Position numbers and translations under genes: made by a program. Below, piece after piece: positions 63,774-64,000 of a DNA stretch of 64,000 bases; the first letter of the stretch is position 1; each line of letters begins with the position of its first letter. The notes beneath the pieces were generated by a model, which made no database searches, was not told the DNA's origin, and saw only the letters and a program-made list of their open reading frames with translations. Source of the DNA: Marivirga lumbricoides (GTDB taxonomy: Bacteria > Bacteroidota > Bacteroidia > Cytophagales > Cyclobacteriaceae); NCBI RefSeq assembly GCF_014636295.1, contig NZ_BMEC01000002.1, positions 1 through 64,000 of the forward strand, written 5' to 3'.

Positions 63774-64000
63774 ATGGAAATATTAACCAAACTCCTTCTA
63801 AGTCATTTAATTACAGATTTTATCCTTCAGCCCAAAAAGTGGGTGAACCATAAATTCAAACATAAGGGTAAATCAGTATTTCTGTACTTGCATGGCCTGA
63901 TTACAGGCTTATTTGTACTGCTCATTTTTTGGGACATTCAAATTTGGCCGATAGCTGCTTTTGTTGCACTCACCCACACATTAATTGATTGGACAAAGAT
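63774..64000 (+). CDS. DUF3307 membrane protein, partial (cut by window end)
   Basis: The first 75 codons read MEILTKLLLSHLITDFILQP, then a KKWVNHKFKHKGK loop and a hydrophobic helix (LITGLFVLLIFWDIQIW). The LLLSHLITDFILQP start and the later LTHTLIDW segment mark DUF3307. The gene starts one base after the satD stop and is translationally coupled. The rest lies beyond the window. Confidence 0.85.
   Translation, partial: MEILTKLLLSHLITDFILQPKKWVNHKFKHKGKSVFLYLHGLITGLFVLLIFWDIQIWPIAAFVALTHTLIDWTK

Overview
The window reads as chromosome of a free-living, aerobic, AT-rich Bacteroidota member, most likely order Cytophagales. This is inferred from several traits: alternative complex III fused into an aa3-type oxidase operon, a fused alpha/beta 2-oxoacid dehydrogenase E1, an ECF sigma / FecR / STN-TonB receptor system, and promoters of the Bacteroidota type (TTTG, 19 bp, TAnnTTTG). 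No rRNA, tRNA, CRISPR array, transposase or prophage module was seen.

Layout. 0.1-4.0 kb (minus): end of a surface-polysaccharide locus (PglF/WbpM-like dehydratase, DegT-type aminotransferase, SDR). 4.5-6.0 kb (plus): MlaE/MlaF-type ABC pair without an adjacent MCE protein. 6.0-13.1 kb (minus): a large outer-membrane barrel protein directly downstream of a 1220-residue sensor kinase. 13.2-30.1 kb (minus): a respiratory block. A near-perfect promoter at 30.06 kb drives actABCDEF (quinol:cytochrome c oxidoreductase), ctaC, ctaD, ctaA, ctaB, two subunit III-type genes and subunit IV, closed by a terminator at 14.9 kb. A Sco-like protein without copper ligands, a DUF420 protein and a CxxC membrane protein follow. 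At 30.5-31.1 kb lies a decayed second copy of the actA cytochrome domain. 31.3-36.1 kb: fused E1, alanine dehydrogenase, small MscS channel. 36.2-38.3 kb: two LVIVD-repeat lipoproteins and a barrel gene broken by one in-frame TGA. 38.5-40.5 kb: TPR-SpoIIE phosphatase. 40.5-51.3 kb (minus): a cell-surface signalling/uptake locus (ECF sigma, FecR anti-sigma, a 59-residue membrane peptide, STN-TonB receptor, beta-helix lipoprotein, IPT and YWTD-type lipoproteins), with a decayed DUF4469-like gene inside it. 51.4-55.6 kb: ureohydrolase, SixA-like phosphatase, topoisomerase I. 55.6-63.1 kb: a damage-tolerance cluster with a self-cleaving S24 repressor, an 87-residue unknown protein, DinB, and a short DnaE-type polymerase, with an SLC13 carrier between the polymerases. 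63.1-64.0 kb: SatD-family regulator and the start of a DUF3307 membrane protein.

How the parts work together. The respiratory operon encodes a complete quinol-to-oxygen chain plus heme A synthesis, so complex, oxidase and cofactor supply are co-expressed. The damage-tolerance cluster looks like an SOS-type regulon. The repressor has an Ala-Gly cleavage site and a Ser/Lys dyad, and the same 15-bp inverted repeat (ACTAA-N5-TTAGT) sits within 7 bp of the start codons of both polymerases.

The two most striking non-coding signals are that operator pair and, upstream of satD, three 20-bp palindromes (TATAAG-N8-CTTATA) spaced exactly 29 bp apart. All functional statements come from motif reading by eye; no database search was run.
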